Below, one piece after another: positions 15,001 through 23,178 of a DNA stretch of 64,000 nt. The translations under genes and the position numbers were made by a program. Position 1 is the first letter of the stretch. Each line of letters opens with the position of its first letter. This DNA comes from Hankyongella ginsenosidimutans (GTDB lineage: Bacteria; Pseudomonadota; Alphaproteobacteria; Sphingomonadales; Sphingomonadaceae), in NCBI RefSeq assembly GCF_005144965.1, contig NZ_CP039704.1, positions 2,092,001 through 2,156,000 on the forward strand, written 5' to 3'. The notes below the pieces were generated by a model, which saw only the letters and a program-made list of their open reading frames with translations, did no database searches and was not told the origin of the DNA.

Positions 15001-15875
15001 ATCCTTTCCGCGGCAGACACCCGCTTCCGTGAACTTCGCTTCTGGACCGACAGCAATGGCGATGGGTTCAAGGCGCCGGTCGAGACACGGTTGCCGGAAC
15101 AGCTCGGCCTGCCCGCCGTCTCGATCACGGCGCTGCTCGCGCAGTTCGCACGCGACGATACGCCGGCAGCCGAGAGCGCACCGGTTGGCACCGCGCCGCC
15201 ACAGGAGGCCGCTGCGCCGATTGTCGGCGATACTTTTGACACGACTCTGCAGGAGGACCTCGCCCTCGATCCACGGGAGGCCTGGCAGCGAACCGCGCTC
15301 GGCGGGCGACCAAGCGGCAGCGTGGCGCCGGTCGGCGGACAGACGACCGCGCAGGAAAGCCGGACCGTGGTGCCCGATCCGTTCACGCCGAACTATGACG
15401 ATCTCGACCGGCGGCTGAGCTCATTCGCCGGGACGGGTGTGGACTCGGATGAACTTGAGGACCTGCAAAGCCCGGCCCCGACCGCGCGGCCGCTCAGCGA
15501 CGAGGAGCGACAGCGGCAAAGCGATGGCGCACAACAGGGTCAGGCGGCGGATGCATCCGATCCGGCCGAGCAGTCCGGTCAGGCTGTGCAGCGACCGGCT
15601 GTAACGCCATTGCCGCTCGGCGATCCTCTGGATCGGGCGATCCGCCTGCTGGCTGATACCCAGTCGGACGATCGCCGGGCACTGTTCAGCGGCGCCTTGG
15701 CGTCCGCCCGCAGCAGGCTGCGCGCCAAACTCTGAACGGAGCGCCGTACCAGCAACTGGACCGGCTGATCGCAGCCATGGCCAGCCTGCAGTCCGGCGCC
15801 GGTGCGCAAATCCAGGCGGAAGCGCAACTTGCCCGGACCGACGCCATGATTGCCCAGTTGGCACCAAGCGTCTAG
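1..15875 (+). CDS. Giant RTX toxin/adhesin, 3' part (5' end outside window)
   Basis: The frame is open at base 1, so the N-terminus lies upstream. About 30 frame breaks interrupt the region, and those traced closely (about 845, 1880, 2025) are homopolymer losses, so I read one gene of more than 5,290 codons. Modules in order: hydrophobic glycine-rich segment (about 900-1480); Calx-beta-like modules (about 2150-2950); RTX nonapeptides GGxGxDxLx in blocks from 3090 to 10300, interspersed with haemolysin-related modules (for example 3600-3840); an Ig-like segment (about 7900-8220); an ILEI/FAM3-like domain (about 10975-11560); an Ig-like module (11640-11930); about six cadherin-like repeats (11935-13900); and DxNxDG EF-hand-like modules (14340-15110). 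The Q/A-rich C-terminal tail ends at TAG 15873-15875, inside a repeat element. Family knowledge predicts Ca2+-dependent folding and type I secretion. The adjacent acyltransferase points to lipid acylation. The target is unknown. Confidence 0.85.
900..1480 (+). other. Hydrophobic glycine-rich segment of the RTX protein
   Basis: The translated segment is rich in Gly, Ala, Leu, Ile and Phe, with alternating small residues (for example [18 protein letters not shown] near 1400-1445) typical of glycine-zipper or membrane-inserting stretches. It sits N-terminal to the RTX repeats, where classical pore-forming RTX toxins carry their hydrophobic domain. A membrane-insertion role is inferred. No homologous pore domain is recognised by name. 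Confidence 0.5.
3090..10300 (+). repeat. RTX calcium-binding nonapeptide arrays
   Basis: Repeated glycine/aspartate nonapeptides of the GGxGxDxLx type recur in blocks at about 3090-3430, 3840-4170, 4760-4930, 5100-5170, 5520-5680, 5830-6160, 6590-6750, 6940-7080, 7230-7400, 7500-7640, 8440-8680, 8800-9040, 9190-9420, 9560-9700 and 9960-10270. Between blocks lie non-repeat modules, including haemolysin-related segments such as 3600-3840. At DNA level the repeats are degenerate (ggcggcnncggcaacgacacnctg), as expected for a protein repeat and not for CRISPR or satellite DNA. Confidence 0.9.
10975..11560 (+). other. ILEI/FAM3-like domain within the RTX protein
   Basis: After correcting a break near 11415, the translation shows a nucleus FDTYGNGE, then a helix-like stretch [12 protein letters not shown], then [11 protein letters not shown], then a helix [13 protein letters not shown]. 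This order (FDT-strand, helix of 'aaLaafL' type, 'GtlVlvasyDe' strand, 'lraLGs' helix) is the hallmark of the ILEI/PANDER (FAM3) fold. The segment is more AT-rich than the surrounding gene. It lies between the last RTX array and the Ig/cadherin block. In animals the fold is secreted and lectin- or cytokine-like; here a ligand-binding role is only inferred. Confidence 0.65.
11935..13900 (+). other. Cadherin-like repeat block in the RTX protein
   Basis: About six repeats of roughly 100 residues carry cadherin signatures: an AENTTGT- or SENVTGV-type strand, DPDGD or DPEGG calcium motifs, an FDYES- or LDYEN-type motif, and terminal NVDDAP or NANDAP linkers. Repeats start near 11935, 12250, 12560, 12885, 13290 and 13600. 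Such repeats form Ca2+-rigidified rods in large bacterial adhesins. Base composition falls sharply from about 13290 onward. Confidence 0.75.
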
Positions 15876-16037
15876 TGTCCCGAATCTGAAATCCGTTACA
15901 CTCAATATCAGGCGCGGTTGGATTTCAGATTCGAGAAGGACACTAGCAAGATATTGTTTCTCGTGTCGTTTTCAGAATCGAAGTTCGCTTGATCGCCCGA
16001 TATCACAGTGTAGCGAACTTCGATTCCACGACACTAG
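15873..16037. repeat. Double-hairpin intergenic element, copy 1
   Basis: Hairpin 1 runs from TAGTGTCC (15873) through GAATCTGAAATCC to GGATTTCAGATTC and GGACACTA. A linker containing ATTGTTTCTCG follows. Hairpin 2 has arms GAATCGAAGTTCGCT and AGCGAACTTCGATTC inside GTCGT/ACGAC. The first three bases are the stop codon of the RTX gene. The same layout recurs at 46247 and 51928 with different arm sequences. Confidence 0.8.
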
Positions 16038-16098
16038 GGCGGTTTTCGACCTGATAGAATCAGATCGCCGCTCTAGCGCCTGAGTAAAAGGAGTTGAC

Positions 16099-16604
16099 AT
16101 GACGCAAGATCAAGGCGGGCCTCGGACAGTTGCCGAGGCCCTGGGGCAGATTACCTGGCTGTTTTCCCAGTCCCCGGTGCACAAGCACCTGAAAATCGCT
16201 GACCTTGAATGGTCGGTCATGCCGGCGATCCTGGTCGAGCAGTTTCGGGTGTTTCGCTTCGGGCCGCTGCCGGGCACGGAGGGCATGGACGTTGATCAAC
16301 TCCTGCCCGGGATCACCAAGGAAGGCATCGAGCAGATGCCGCTCGGGGTGGCGCTGTGGGGTAATCTGTCCGCCTCGGCCGAGCAGAAGGTCGAACGCGG
16401 AGAACGGCTACAGGCGAGCGACTGGAACTCCGGCGATCGGCTTTGGCTGCTGGAACTGATTTCGCCGTTCGCGACCCCGAAAACAAGCTTTCGGAAGCGA
16501 TGATGGTCGACCTCATCCAGGGGCCGTTCAAGGACAAGCGGTTTCACCTGCACCGCACGGACCCCACGACAGGGGCCCGCACGCGGATCACCCTTGGGCA
16601 GTAG
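16099..16604 (+). CDS. RTX toxin-activating lysine acyltransferase (HlyC family)
   Basis: HlyC-type enzymes transfer a fatty acyl group from acyl-ACP to internal lysines of an RTX protoxin in the cytoplasm before export. The start ATG 16099 follows AAAAGGAG. The N-terminal pattern LGQITWLFSQSPVHKHL matches the HlyC catalytic-histidine region (His28 here). GVALWGNLSASAEQ matches the conserved WANLS strand. QASDWNSGDRLWL matches the EDW(T/N)SGD motif with the second catalytic residue (Asp108). One G is missing near 16476; restoring it gives SPFGDPENKLSEAM and continues to TAG 16604, about 169 residues, normal for the family. An insertion of about 20 residues follows the FRVFRF strand. The gene directly follows the giant RTX gene, its likely substrate, separated only by the hairpin element. 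Confidence 0.9.
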
Positions 16605-16668
16605 GCTAACAGGCGTAGTTCGAGGCCTGGCATGCACGGCGGGCTTCTGCTGGCCCTGCGGAGAGAAA

Positions 16669-16742
16669 TGGTGGAGCCGAGGGAGTCGAACCCTGACCTC
16701 AGCAGTGCGATTGCTGCGCTCTCCCAACTGAGCTACGGCCCC
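16669..16742 (-). tRNA. tRNA-Ala (anticodon CGC)
   Basis: On the minus strand the acceptor GGGGCCG pairs with CGGCTCC. The D arm is GCTC/GAGC. The anticodon stem CAGCA/TGCTG closes the loop ATCGCAC with anticodon CGC, and CCA is encoded at the 3' end. The T stem has only four pairs (AGGG/CCCT around TTCGACT) instead of five, which fits one G and one C lost from matching homopolymers. Confidence 0.93.
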
Positions 16743-16792
16743 ACGCGCCTCCGGGCTCGGCCCGTGCTGAGAAGCGGGATATAGCCCCGGTT

Positions 16793-18157
16793 TCAGGCCG
16801 ACACAACCTCTTCCGTGCGCGGCAATGGCGTCAGCCAGACATCGAGGTCGGCGTGCGCGCGGGCGGCAAGCGCCGGCTTGCGGGCGTCGCGGCGCACCTC
16901 CTGCGGCAGCGGCGGAAACAGCCCGAAATTCACGTTCATCGGCTGGAATGTCTGCGCATTGGCGCCGCCGGTGATGTGTGCCAGCAGGGCACCGAACGCG
17001 GTCGTCGGGGCAGGCGGCGCGAGCGTGCGGCCCTGCAGTTCGGCGGCAGCGAAGCGCCCGGCCAGCAGCCCGACGGCGGCGGACTCGACATAGCCTTCGA
17101 CCCCGGTGATCTGCCCGGCGAAGCGCAGGCGTGGCGCGGCCTTCAGGCGCAGTTGCGGGTCCAGCAGCCGCGGCGAGTTGATGAAGGTGTTGCGGTGCAG
17201 GCCGCCGAGCCGCGCGAACTGGGCGTTTTCCAGCCCCGGATGGTGCGGAAGATGCGCACCTGTTCGGCATGGCGCAGCTTGGTCTGGAACCCGACCATGT
17301 TGTAGAGCGTGCCGAGCGCATTGTCCTGACGCAGTTGCACCACGGCGAAGGCGCGCCGGCCGGTGCGCGGATCGGTGAGGCCGACCGGCTTCATCGGCCC
17401 GAACCGCAGCGTCTGGACCCCGCGCGACGCCATGATCTCGATCGGCATGCAGCCCTCGAAGTAGGGCGTGTTCGCCTCCCATTCCTTGAAGCTGGTCTTC
17501 TCGCCGTCGAGCAGCGCCTGGACGAACGCTTCGTACTGCGGCTTGTCCATGGGGCAGTTGATATAGTCCTTGCCGCCGCCGACCACGCCGCCATCCTTGT
17601 CGTAGCGGGACTGGTACCACGCCACCGAGAAGTCGATGCTCTCGGTGTGGACGATCGGGGCGATGGCATCGAAAAGGCCAGCGAGTCTTCCCCGGTCAGG
17701 GTGCGGATCGCCTCGGCCAGCGGCGCATGGGTCAACGGGCCGGTTGCAATGATGACGCTGCCCCAGTCCTCCGGGGCACGTCCTCGACGACAGCGCGCAC
17801 CAGGGTGATTCGCGGATGGGTTGTGAGTGCCTGCGTGACCATGGCCGAGAAAGCCTCGCGGTCCACGGCGAGCGCGGATCCGGCAGGCACCCGGGTCGCG
17901 TCGGCGCAGCGCATGATGAGCGAGTCCGTGCGGCGCATTTCGGCGTGCAGCAGCCCGACGGCGTTGTGCTCCGGATCGTCCGAGCGGAACGAGTTGGAGC
18001 ACACCAGCTCCGCGCAGCCGTCCGTCTGATGGGCGTCGGTCCGCTGTTTCGGGCGCATCTCGTGAAGCTGGACCATAACGCCCGCCTGCGCTGCCTGCCA
18101 GGCCGCCTCGCTGCCCGCCAGCCCGGCACCGACAATATGGAGGATTTCACGTGTCAT
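16793..18157 (-). CDS. trmFO: TrmFO, folate/FAD-dependent tRNA m5U54 methyltransferase
   Basis: This enzyme methylates U54 in the tRNA T loop using methylenetetrahydrofolate and FADH2. The N-terminus has the dinucleotide-binding signature [17 protein letters not shown]. Family motifs follow: [28 protein letters not shown], then [39 protein letters not shown] and, near the end, [15 protein letters not shown]. Length after repair is about 455 residues, normal for the family. Frame breaks near 17770, 17685 and 17240 fall in short runs of G, A or C. It starts at ATG 18157 and ends at 16793. The tRNA-Ala lies just downstream on the same strand. Confidence 0.93.
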
Positions 18158-18456
18158 CGGGTTGTCATTTCATGCCTTGCAAGTCGTGGCAAGGCTGTTG
18201 CTGCGATGCAACATCCTCGGGAATCCGGGCTGGCCGTTAAACTTTATATATTTCAGCAGGCTAATAATTGTAAAAAATGTAACATTTCGGCCTTCCTGAG
18301 TACATAGGAGAAACACGGCCAAGCGTGTATAATCCAGCAATTTCTTTGTCTTGATCGCATGGGTTAACTTGGGTATCGCCCCTTGGAATGTTAAGAGCGG
18401 GCGGTAGCTCGTGTTACGATTCTGCGTATTTGTTAACGACGTTCGGCGGAGCCACT
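18158..18456. other. Divergent intergenic region, trmFO / two-partner operon
   Basis: This 299-base gap separates two divergent genes and should hold both promoters. Visible structure: a small hairpin GCCTTGC/GCAAGGC at 18174-18195 and a dyad TGTTGC/GCAACA at 18196-18213, both in the trmFO leader. The centre is AT-rich (about 18238-18290). No promoter could be assigned with confidence. Confidence 0.4.
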
Positions 18457-20187
18457 GTGCCAAAAGCCCGGTTCATAAACCCTGCTTGCGCTGCATCTTT
18501 GCTGTGGCTGCTGCATGGGCTGAGCGCACCTGCGCTGGCGCAGGACGCGAGCGCGCCCGCCGAGGCGGCAGCGCCGCCCTCGCAACCGGCGGCTGAGCCG
18601 GAGCGCACGCTCACGATCGATGCCTACGATATCGTCGGTAATTCCGTGCTCGACCAGGTGTCGATCGAGGACGCCGTATACCCCTATCTCGGTCCCGATC
18701 GTACGGACGCGGATGTCGACAAGGCGCGCGCGGCGCTTGAGGACGCCTACAAGAAGAAGGGTTACGAGACCGTCGTTGTGGTGCTGCCGCCGCAGGATGC
18801 CTCAAATGGCGTCATTCGCCTAGAGGTTGTGGAGGCCAAGATCGGGCGCGTGCGCGTCGTGGGCGCGAAATACACCGCGCCCAGCAAGATCAGAAACGAA
18901 ATCCCTCCTTCGCGGAAGGACAGGTGCCCAACTTCCGGCAGCTCGAGAAGGAAACCGCAGAGCTCAACCGGTCGCCGGATCGCCAGGGTACGCCGCTGCT
19001 CAAGCCGGGGCGTGTGCCCGGCACCTTCGACGTCGACATCAAGGTCGAGGAAAAATTCCCGCTGCACTTCGACGTCGAGGTCAACAACGACCACAACAAC
19101 GGCACCGATCCGATCCGCCTGAACGCGTCGTTGCGGTACACAAACCTGTTCCAGCTCGGCCACACGATCGCATTCACTTATGCCGTCGCGCCCAAGCAGC
19201 GTTCGGACACCGAAGCCTTCTCCGGCACCTATTCCGCGCCGATCTGGGACACGCCGTGGAGCATCCTGCTCATCGGCCGCACCTCCAACACGGAGACGGC
19301 GGCGCTCGGCGGCGTGGACGTGCTGAGCAACGGCTTTGAAGTCGGTGTGCGCGGCATCCGCATCCTGCCGCAATTCGGCAGCTTCAGCCACAGCTTCACC
19401 TTCGGGTTCGACTACAAGAATTCGAAGGAGGATACGGTGATCGGCGATGCGGATCCGCTGCAGGCGCCGATCCGCTATTGGCCGGTGAGCGCCAGCTATA
19501 CACTCCAGCACAACACCGAGAACGCGCAGGCCAGCGCCACGATTGGCGTGACGGCCGGCATTCGCGGGCTGGGCAGCGGCGTAAACGAGTTCCAGGGCTT
19601 CACCCCCGCTGCGCCGTGATCCCGGTGCCGAACGACTGCACGCCGAATGAAATCGCGCAGGATCAGGCGAACGCGCGCGACGGTCGCCGCGCCTTCTCAG
19701 AACCGAACTTCGTGGTGGCGAGCCTGGGTGCGGACTATACCCGCAACCTTGGCAACGACTGGCTGACGTTCGTGCGCCTGAACGGCCAGTATTCGAATGG
19801 CCCGCTGATTCCCTCCGAACAGTTCTCATCCGGCGGTCTTAGCACAGTGCGGGGTACCTCACTTCCGAGCTGACCGGTGACGATGGTTTCCAGGGGTCGC
19901 TGGAGTTCCGCACGCCGTCGTTCGGGAGCGCCCTCTACGATCCGCTTGGACGTAACATCGACCAGTTACGCCTTTTCGCCTTCGTCGACGGTGCGCTGAC
20001 CCGGCGGCGGCGGGCGTTGCCCGGCGAGGATAGGCAGGGCAGCCTGGGTAGCGCCGGCGGCGGGTTCCTGGTCGATCTGTTCGGGGTGATCCAGAGCAAT
20101 CTCGTGGTCGCCATCCCCTTCATCGACGGGGCTGTGTCGCAGTCCGGCGATCCCCGCTTCACCTTCAGCGTCCGCGCGGAGTTCTGA
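18457..20187 (+). CDS. Two-partner secretion outer-membrane transporter (TpsB, ShlB/FhaC/HecB family)
   Basis: TpsB proteins are 16-stranded Omp85-superfamily barrels with two periplasmic POTRA domains that export a haemagglutinin-like partner. GTG 18457 is chosen because GGCGGAG precedes it and it opens a clean signal peptide ending at ALAQDA. A POTRA_2 segment follows (about residues 50-145, starting RTLTIDAYDIVGNSVL and including the EVVEAKIGRVRV strand), then POTRA/barrel sequence with PDRQGTPLLKPGRVPGTFDV and a C-terminal barrel ending FTFSVRAEF with terminal Phe. Breaks near 18905, 19610 and 19850 are repaired. Total is about 577 residues. It is the first gene of an operon that ends with the matching exoprotein at 25767. 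Confidence 0.88.
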
Positions 20188-20240
20188 CCATGTTCCATGC
20201 CCACCAGCAACCCAAAGCCCCCGTTCGCAAGGAGAGCACC

Positions 20241-22000
20241 ATGCGGTCCCTTCTCGTCGCCCTGTCGCTCGCCGCGGCCAGTCTGCCTGGCGTCGCTCAT
20301 GCCTGGTGGGATCAGGGATGGTCCTATCGCAAGCCGCTGACCCTCGACACCACGACCACTGGCGTGAACGTGGTCGGCGAGGCCGGACGCGTTCCGATGC
20401 TGGTGCGCCTGCACGACGGCAACATGGCCTTCAGCGATATCAATGAAAACGGTGCCGACCTGCGGTTCATCGCCGAGGACGACAAGACGCCGCTGACCTA
20501 CCACATCGAGTCGTTCGATGGCCTGCTCGGCGTTGCAACGATCTGGGTCGACGTGCCGGCGCTGGCCGGCGGCGCGCAACAGAAGGTGTGGATGTACTTC
20601 GGCAACAAGGAGGCACCGGCCGCCGTCGATACGCCGGGCACCTACGATCCGAACACCCTGCTGGTCTATCACTTCGACGACCAGCCGGGGCAACCGACCT
20701 CCGACAAGACCGCCTACAAGAACAATGCGCAGAATGGTCCGGCAGCCGCGGACGAAAGCGCGATCATCGGGCGCGGCGCGAAGTTCGAGGGTGGTGCCCC
20801 GATCGTCGTCGAGCCCAAGCCTGCGCTGGCGCTCGCCGCCGGATCGCCGCTGACGGTCAGCCTGTGGGCGAAGGAAGCTGCGCCGACGGCCAATTCCATC
20901 CTGTTCACCCGCGGTTCGGTCGTCATCGGCCTGGCGGAGGGCGTTCCCTACGCCACGGTCGGCGCGGTGCGCCTGACCGCGCCGCAGACGGTCCAGCCGA
21001 ACCAGTGGGCCAACCTGGCGGTTACCGCCGACGGCACGACGCTGGCGCTGTATGTCAACGGCAAGCAGGCCGTCTCGGCGCCGGGCACCACGCCAGCCAT
21101 GAATGACCCGATCTACATCGGTGGCACGCAGGCCGCACCGTTCACCGGCTCGATCGATGAGCTTCGCATCCTGAAAGTTGCGGCATCGCCGGCGACGATC
21201 CAGGCGGAGAATGCGTTCGAGGGTGCCGAAAGCCCGCTGCTCAAGTTCGGCGAGGACGAAGAGCAGGGCGAGGGCGGCGGCGTGCTGGGCTACATCGTCT
21301 CCCACACGCCGGCGGCGGACTGGGTCGTCATCGTCATCTGCATGCTCATGCTGTCAGTCGCTGCATGGGTGATGTGGTCGAAGGGCGCGTATCTCGGGAT
21401 GGCGTCGAAGGCGAACACCGTGTTCATGAAGCACTTCCGCCGGATGACGGGGAACTGCACAGCATCGAGCGCCAGCCGGATGTGAGCGCGGCCGAACTCA
21501 AGAAGATGAAGAACTCGCCGCTGTTCCGCCTCTATGAGACCGGGGTCGAAGAACTGGAAATCCGCATGGGCCAACTGCGCGGCCGCAGCCTGTCATCCGA
21601 GAACGTCGAGGCGATCCGCGCTGCGATCGATGCGACCCAGGTGGAGGAAAACCAGAAGCTCGACAGCCTCATGGTGCTGCTGACCATCGCCATCGCCGGC
21701 GGGCCGTTCATTGGGCTGCTCGGCACCGTGATCGGGGTGATGAAGACCTTCGGCGGCGTGGCGCTGGCCGGCGACGTGAACGTCAACGCCATTGCGCCCG
21801 GCATCGCTGCGGCGTTGCTGGCGACGGTCGCGGGCCTTGCCTGCGCGATCCCGGCGTTGTTCGGGTACAACTATCTGAACAGCCAGATCAGCACGCTCTC
21901 GGACCAGATGCGCATCTTCGTTGACCGGTTGGTCACCCGTCTTGCCGAGCAGGCGGCGCATGAGGCCGCGCCGCCGCCGCAGCAGCTCGCAGCCGAGTGA
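20241..22000 (+). CDS. DUF2341-LamG-ExbB/TolQ fusion protein
   Basis: The likely start is ATG 20241, preceded by AAGGAG and opening a signal peptide ending VAHAWW; ATG 20190 is a longer alternative only 2 bases after tpsB. A DUF2341 domain (about residues 20-135, AWWDQGWSYRKPLTLDT) is followed by a LamG/concanavalin-like domain (about 150-330, with LLVYHFDD and WANLAVTADGTTLALYVNG). Then come a transmembrane helix (WVVIVICMLMLSVAAWVMW) and an ExbB/TolQ/MotA domain with GGPFIGLLGTVIGVMKTF and a second channel helix (AALLATVAGLACAIPALFG). One G is missing near 21450. ExbB forms the proton channel energising TonB. The large extracytoplasmic domain could bind glycan or partner protein. exbD and tonB follow at once. 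Confidence 0.85.
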
Positions 22001-22016
22001 AGGGGAGGGGTGACAG

Positions 22017-22431
22017 ATGAGCGGTGGCGTCAAGACCGGACGGGCAGCCTACAACGAGATCAACATCACGCCGATGCTGGATCTCGCGTACGTGCTGCTG
22101 GTGATTTTCATTCTTATGACCACGGCGTCCGTGCAGGGCATCAAGGTCGATGTGCCGAAGGCCGGCAGCTCCCAGTCCCTGGCGGCCCAAGACCAAGGCG
22201 ATTACTGTCAACAACGCCGGCCAGGTGTTTCTGGACGCCTATCCGATGGCTAATATCGCCGATCTGGAGGCGCGCCTGCGCAGTGAGAAAGCGCAGAATC
22301 CGGATTTCCCGGTGGTCGTGAAGGGCGACGCTACGGTGCAGTACCAGAAGGTGGTCGAGGTACTCGACGTGCTGCGCAAATTGGAAATCAGCAAGGTCGG
22401 CATGGTGACCGGCAGACCGCAGGCGGGATAA
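22017..22431 (+). CDS. exbD: ExbD/TolR-family biopolymer transport protein
   Basis: ExbD partners ExbB in the inner-membrane proton-driven motor. The start ATG 22017 follows GGGGAGGGG. The N-terminus has the signature EINITPMLDLAYVLLVIFIL, with the Asp of PMLD in the single transmembrane helix that carries protons. The periplasmic part ends with VVEVLDVLRKLEISKVGMVT, as usual in ExbD. One base is missing near 22190. Length is about 138 residues, normal. It begins 16 bases after the ExbB fusion and ends 3 bases before tonB. Confidence 0.92.
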
Positions 22432-22434
22432 CCC

Positions 22435-23140
22435 ATGGCGAAGGAGCCGCTGGCCACCGACAAGGACGAAGACGAGCGCCGGTTCCCCTGGCCGCTCGTT
22501 CTGGGCGCGTGCGTGGCGCTCGCCGTGATCGGTATTGCGGCCTATAAGATATTCTGGACCGTCGAGGGCAAGAAGCGCAAAGCCGCTGATGCCCAGATCA
22601 TCGACTTCGTGCCGCCACCACCACCGCCGCCGCCGCCGCCACCGCCGCAGGAACAGCCGCCGGAGCCGGTAGAAGAAGAAGTGGTACCCGAGGAGGTTCC
22701 AGACCCGGAACCAACCGAGACGCCCGATAACTCCGAGGAAGCCGAGGCGACGACCATCGCCGGCGACGCCCAGGCAGGCGGCGACGCCTTCGGGCTGAAA
22801 TCTGGCAGTGGCCGCGGCATCGGCGCTGTTGGCAGCACCGGTACGGGGACCGGACTCGGCGGCGTAACTGAAGCCTTTACCGGCGCTACCTGGGCACGGC
22901 GCTGCAACAGGAAGTGCAGTCCAACAGCAAGGTCAACAAACGCGTCTTCGTGACGGAGCTGGACATCTGGGTGGACCCTAACGGGCGCATCACCCAGGCG
23001 GCTGTCGTGAAAACGGACGGCGACGAAGAGGCAGGTACCCTTGTCGCCAAAGCGATTGAAAACAAGGCCGGGTTCGGCCGTCCGCCCTTTCCATGCGCTG
23101 GCCCCAGCGCATCGTCGTGCGCGGGAAACGAAACGTATGA
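22435..23140 (+). CDS. tonB: TonB-family energy transducer
   Basis: TonB spans the periplasm and passes ExbBD energy to outer-membrane proteins. There is an N-terminal transmembrane helix (about residues 18-40), then a run of twelve prolines followed by a Glu/Pro-rich linker, a Gly-rich stretch (GSGRGIGAVGSTGTGTG), and a C-terminal domain with VTELDIWVDPNGRITQAAVV typical of TonB_C. Breaks near 22885 (GGG) and 23085 (CCCC) were repaired; the repaired end reads MRWPQRIVVRGKRNV, stop TGA 23138-23140. Length is about 235 residues. Its position after exbB-exbD and beside a TpsB transporter suggests a dedicated role, not general iron uptake. That is inference. Confidence 0.9.
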
Positions 23141-23178
23141 CCACGGCACGCAAAGACAGTCAGCAAAGGAATACAGCC

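Noticed and set aside
15873..16037. Integron attC site
   Set aside because: No R-box core (GTTRRRY) pairs or integrase nearby, and the copies are dispersed between unrelated operons, not in a cassette array.
18170..18463. Possible 97-codon gene on the minus strand between trmFO and tpsB
   Set aside because: No ribosome site or recognisable motif, overlaps the tpsB start and fills a region expected to hold divergent promoters.
18762..19829. Minus-strand frame of 355 codons opposite tpsB
   Set aside because: Arg/Ala-rich shadow of a GC-rich gene, no motif, fully overlapped by the well-supported TpsB coding sequence.
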